Shown piece by piece: positions 13,621 to 16,205 of a stretch of DNA of 16,205 bases. The first letter of the stretch is position 1. Every line of letters begins with the position of its first letter. This stretch comes from Limousia pullorum (lineage in GTDB: Bacteria > Bacillota > Clostridia > Oscillospirales > Acutalibacteraceae). The stretch is from positions 1-16,205 of the forward strand of contig DVNG01000079.1 of the NCBI GenBank assembly GCA_018714545.1, given 5' to 3'. The notes beneath the pieces were generated by a model that made no database searches, had not been told where the DNA came from, and saw only the letters and a list, made by a program, of their open reading frames with translations. The position numbers were made by a program, and so were the translations under genes.

Positions 13621-15642
13621 ATGCGTATTACAGATTTACTCTCACCTAAGGGTATTGACCTGAATGCGAAAGTTTCCACAAAAGAACAAGCCATAGATAA
13701 GCTTGTATCATTGATGGATGCAACCGGCAAAGTAAACAATGTAGAAGTTTACAAGCAGGCAGTAATCAAAAGAGAAGAGGAAGGAACAACCGCCATGGGC
13801 GAAGGAGTTGCAATTCCTCATGCAAAAACATCAGCGGTAAGTGCACCTGGTCTTGCGGCAATGGTAGTACCATCCGGCTGTGATTATGACACACCGGACG
13901 GAGAACCGGCAAAGTTGTTTTTCCTTATTGCGGCGCCAAACACAAAAGACAATGTTCATCTTGACGTTTTGGCACAGCTTTCAATCCTTCTTATGGATGA
14001 CGATTTCAGAACAAACCTTATGAATGCAAAGTCCGTTAAGGAATTTCTTCAGATAATCGACGACGCCGAAAGCGATAAAAAGGCTGAGGTTAAAGAGGAA
14101 AGCGCAGACGGATACGCAGTATTGGCAGTTACCGCATGTCCTACAGGTATCGCTCATACATATATGGCTGCCGAGGCTTTGGAGCAGGCAGGAAAGAAGC
14201 TGAATGTTGCAATAAAAGTTGAAACAGACGGCTCAGGCGGAGCAAAAAATGTTCTCACAGCCGAAGAAATTAAAAAAGCAAAATGCATCATCCTTGCAAC
14301 CGATACAAAGGTTCCTACAGCCCGTTTTGAAGGCAAAAAGGTTATTCAGGTAAAGGTTGCCGACGGTATTCATAAAGCGGAAGAGCTTGTAACAAGAGCC
14401 AACAACGGCGAAGGTGAAATCTTCCACGAGGCAGGCAGCAGCAAGGCAAAGGCAGAAGAAGAGGAAAAAGGCGGAGTAGGTCACCAGATTTATAAGCACC
14501 TTATGAGCGGCGTTAGCCACATGCTTCCTTTCGTTATAGGCGGCGGTATTCTTACAGCTCTCGCATTCCTTATTGATACAATCTGCGGTTACGGCGGCGC
14601 AGCTTCCGGAAACTTCGGTTCTATCACACCGCTTGCCGCTTTCTTTAAGACAGTAGGCGGCCTTGCAATGGGACTTATGGTTCCGGTTTTGGCAGGCTAT
14701 ATCGCATATTCAATCGCTGACCGTCCCGGACTTGCTCCAGGTTTTGTAGGCGGACTTATTGCAGCAAACGGAAACGCAGTTATGAACTTTGAAGGCGCAG
14801 AGGGTTTCCAGGGCTTCATCGCTCAGTTTGCTTTCGGAAATACAGGTAACACAGTTTCAGGCTTCCTCGGAGGTCTTGCAGCAGGATTTATCGCAGGCTT
14901 TATAGTTTTGGGACTTGAAAAGCTTTGCGCAAAGTTCCCGCCTTCACTTGAAGGTATTAAACCTACACTTATTTATCCTCTTGTAGGAATTTTTGCAATT
15001 GGCGTACTTATGTACTTTATCTTTAACCCGATTATTGGTATAATAAATACAGCCCTCAGCAATATGCTTCTTGCAATATCCGGCGCAGGAATGATGGTTG
15101 TACTTGGACTTATCCTTGGAGCTATGATGGCTATAGATATGGGTGGTCCTATCAATAAGGCGGCTTATGTATTCGGTACAATGTGCCTCGGTATGGCTGC
15201 AACAGCAGACGCAGCTGCTGCAAACGATTATTACATGATTATGGCAGCTATCATGGTAGGCGGTATGGTACCACCGGTAGGTATCGCTCTTGCAACCACA
15301 TTCTTCCCAAATAGATTTACAAAGGCAGAGAGAAACTCAACAGTTTCCAACTATCTTATGGGTGCATCATTCATCACAGAAGGCGCAATCCCATTTGCAG
15401 CATCCGACCCGATTCACGTAATTCCGGCAACAGCAGCAGGTGCCGCAGTAGCAGGTTTCCTTTCAACCCTCTTTGGCTGCACACTTATGGCTCCTCACGG
15501 CGGTGTATTCGTATTCGCAACAGTCGGCAATCCGCTTATGTACATTGTATCTTGGCTTGTAGGAAGCGTTGTAACAATGCTGCTGCTTGCAGTGCTCAAA
15601 AAACCACGTCCTGAGTACGCAGCAGAAAAGGCAGGAAAATAA
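13621..15642 (+). CDS. fruA: PTS fructose transporter, EIIABC
   Basis: Imports fructose and phosphorylates it to fructose-1-phosphate at the membrane. Domains run A-B-C in one 673-aa chain. IIA (~1-150) carries the phosphorylated histidine H67 in AIPHAKTSA. IIB (~165-265) carries the phosphocysteine C173 in TACPTGIAHTYMAAEAL. An acidic Lys/Glu linker leads to the multi-spanning IIC (~286-665), with the fructose-family opening SGVSHMLPFVIGGGI and the GAIPFAASDP substrate-loop motif. ATG 13621 is chosen because AAGGAG lies about 8 bases upstream; in-frame ATGs at 13603 and 13615 precede or crowd that site. It follows fruK by 61 bases containing a hairpin. All active-site residues are intact. 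Confidence 0.96.
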   Translation: MRITDLLSPKGIDLNAKVSTKEQAIDKLVSLMDATGKVNNVEVYKQAVIKREEEGTTAMGEGVAIPHAKTSAVSAPGLAAMVVPSGCDYDTPDGEPAKLFFLIAAPNTKDNVHLDVLAQLSILLMDDDFRTNLMNAKSVKEFLQIIDDAESDKKAEVKEESADGYAVLAVTACPTGIAHTYMAAEALEQAGKKLNVAIKVETDGSGGAKNVLTAEEIKKAKCIILATDTKVPTARFEGKKVIQVKVADGIHKAEELVTRANNGEGEIFHEAGSSKAKAEEEEKGGVGHQIYKHLMSGVSHMLPFVIGGGILTALAFLIDTICGYGGAASGNFGSITPLAAFFKTVGGLAMGLMVPVLAGYIAYSIADRPGLAPGFVGGLIAANGNAVMNFEGAEGFQGFIAQFAFGNTGNTVSGFLGGLAAGFIAGFIVLGLEKLCAKFPPSLEGIKPTLIYPLVGIFAIGVLMYFIFNPIIGIINTALSNMLLAISGAGMMVVLGLILGAMMAIDMGGPINKAAYVFGTMCLGMAATADAAAANDYYMIMAAIMVGGMVPPVGIALATTFFPNRFTKAERNSTVSNYLMGASFITEGAIPFAASDPIHVIPATAAGAAVAGFLSTLFGCTLMAPHGGVFVFATVGNPLMYIVSWLVGSVVTMLLLAVLKKPRPEYAAEKAGK

Positions 15643-15647
15643 TTTGA

Positions 15648-15664
15648 GTTCAGCAAAACTGAAC
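15648..15664 (+). other. Intercistronic hairpin between fruA and the HPr gene
   Basis: GTTCAG (15648-15653) pairs with CTGAAC (15659-15664) around a CAAAA loop. No T-run follows. It could stabilise the 3' end of upstream mRNA after processing, or separate expression of HPr from that of FruA. Confidence 0.45.
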
Positions 15665-15699
15665 AAACGTAATTCTACCAAGAAAAGGAGACAATCAAA

Positions 15700-15957
15700 A
15701 TGAAAAGTTTTAGCTACGTAATCACAGACGCAGAAGGAATCCACGCTCGCCCGGCAGGACTGCTCGTAAGACAGGCAGCAAAATATCAAAGCGCAATTAA
15801 GATCGAAAAAGGCGGAAAGTCAGGAGACGCAAAAAGAATTTTTGCAGTAATGGGTCTTGCAGCAAAGCAGGGCGAGACAGTTACAATCTCCGCTGACGGC
15901 CCTGACGAGGATACAGCAATCGCTGAGCTCGAGGCTTTCATGAAAGAAAATCTGTAA
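15700..15957 (+). CDS. HPr-family phosphocarrier lacking Ser46
   Basis: An 85-aa HPr, the small cytoplasmic protein that passes phosphate from enzyme I to PTS IIA domains. The active site GIHARPAG is intact, with H15 and R17. The regulatory region that in Gram-positive HPr reads K-S-I-M-G-V-M is K45-R46-I-F-A-V-M here: Ser46, target of HPr kinase, is arginine. It should therefore carry phosphate to FruA but not act as the Ser-P corepressor of CcpA. It is the last gene of the fructose operon, with AAAAGGAG 9 bases before its ATG and a strong terminator after it, so it resembles a substrate-dedicated HPr. Enzyme I is not in the window. A general housekeeping HPr probably exists elsewhere. Confidence 0.93.
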   Translation: MKSFSYVITDAEGIHARPAGLLVRQAAKYQSAIKIEKGGKSGDAKRIFAVMGLAAKQGETVTISADGPDEDTAIAELEAFMKENL

Positions 15958-15993
15958 TTACCTAATTTCAAGATAATATAAAACCCCAAGGAG

Positions 15994-16026
15994 ACGCTCC
16001 GGCATACAAAATGCCGGAGCGTTTTT
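15994..16026 (+). terminator. Terminator of the fructose operon
   Basis: ACGCTCCGGCAT (15994-16005) pairs perfectly with ATGCCGGAGCGT (16011-16022) over a 5-nt ACAAA loop, and a T-run ends at 16026. This is the strongest hairpin in the window. Confidence 0.95.
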
Positions 16027-16077
16027 GCATAGTGATTTTCATAAGCTTAATCAGTCATGTCTTTGATTTTAAAGCCG

Positions 16078-16106
16078 TTGACACCTGAAAAAATTGAGTA
16101 TATAAT
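16078..16106 (+). promoter_or_regulatory. Perfect consensus promoter at the right edge
   Basis: TTGACA (16078-16083), exactly 17 bases, TATAAT (16101-16106): an ideal vegetative promoter firing rightward. The predicted start is near 16113. It must drive a gene or RNA that begins at or beyond the window's end. Confidence 0.85.
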
Positions 16107-16112
16107 TTAATA

Positions 16113-16205
16113 AATTGATTATATTTTTATATAAGTGTATGGTGAAGATTTACGACGGGAGATGAAGCAGTTGCAGGGAGATATGAATTGCAGGCTCAGC
16201 AAAAT
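16113..16205 (+). other. Leader or gene start cut by the window edge
   Basis: About 93 bases follow the predicted start. An open frame begins at ATG 16162 and stays open to the edge, but its GGGAG is directly adjacent and so badly spaced; another ATG at 16183 has GGGAG only 2 bases away. TTGCAGG occurs twice (17-base period). This could be a 5' leader with regulatory structure, a small RNA, or a truncated gene; the visible part is too short to tell. Confidence 0.3.

Noticed and set aside
16139..16165. Small coding region starting at ATG 16139
   Set aside because: It stops after eight codons and has no ribosome site.
1..16205. CRISPR arrays, tRNA or rRNA genes, insertion sequences, integrases, phage genes
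   Set aside because: No regular spaced repeats, cloverleaf-like sequence, rRNA motif or transposase/integrase-like protein was seen on either strand.

Overview
The window looks like a chromosomal segment from an anaerobic, low-GC Gram-positive bacterium, most likely a gut Clostridia member. This rests on Shine-Dalgarno-rich starts, an AT-rich composition, a class III fructose-1,6-bisphosphatase, an anaerobe-type Hcp with a separate ferredoxin partner, PASTA/L,D-transpeptidase wall proteins and a fructose PTS of the FruR-FruK-FruA type. Assignments come from reading motifs by eye; no database search was run.

Layout. (1) 1-202: the tail of an upstream unit, with a strong terminator (34-64) and then a foldable, non-coding stretch (64-126). 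(2) 209-556: a small orphan protein, ending in a hairpin terminator shared with the convergent hcp operon. (3) 605-4076: a nitrosative-stress module. On the minus strand it runs ferredoxin-like protein, cupin, hcp; divergent on the plus strand is a Crp/Fnr-type regulator. The two promoters sit back to back, and a near-perfect 16-bp palindrome is centred about 41.5 bp upstream of the predicted hcp-operon start, the classical class II activator position. (4) 4162-7217: a two-gene cell-wall unit. The first protein is a pseudokinase joined through a membrane segment to a PASTA domain and an L,D-transpeptidase-like domain that lacks the usual histidine. The second is a membrane-anchored paralogous L,D-transpeptidase with His and Cys intact. 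(5) 7273-11354: class III FBPase from its own consensus promoter, followed by three tandem paralogous lipoproteins. (6) 11355-11809: a gene-free AT-rich stretch with a spaced 13-bp inverted repeat. (7) 11810-16026: the fructose operon fruR-fruK-fruA-HPr, with hairpins between the last three genes and a strong terminator at the end. (8) 16078-16205: a perfect consensus promoter and the start of a leader running off the right edge.

How the parts fit. FruA with the operon's own HPr imports fructose as fructose-1-phosphate, and FruK converts it to fructose-1,6-bisphosphate. The nearby FBPase can return that to fructose-6-phosphate for biosynthesis, for example of wall precursors. The HPr keeps His15 but has Arg at position 46 where HPr kinase normally phosphorylates serine, suggesting a transport-only paralogue. 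The most unusual object is the pseudokinase-PASTA-degenerate transpeptidase protein paired with an intact transpeptidase: an apparent enzyme-free wall sensor or scaffold next to a working enzyme.
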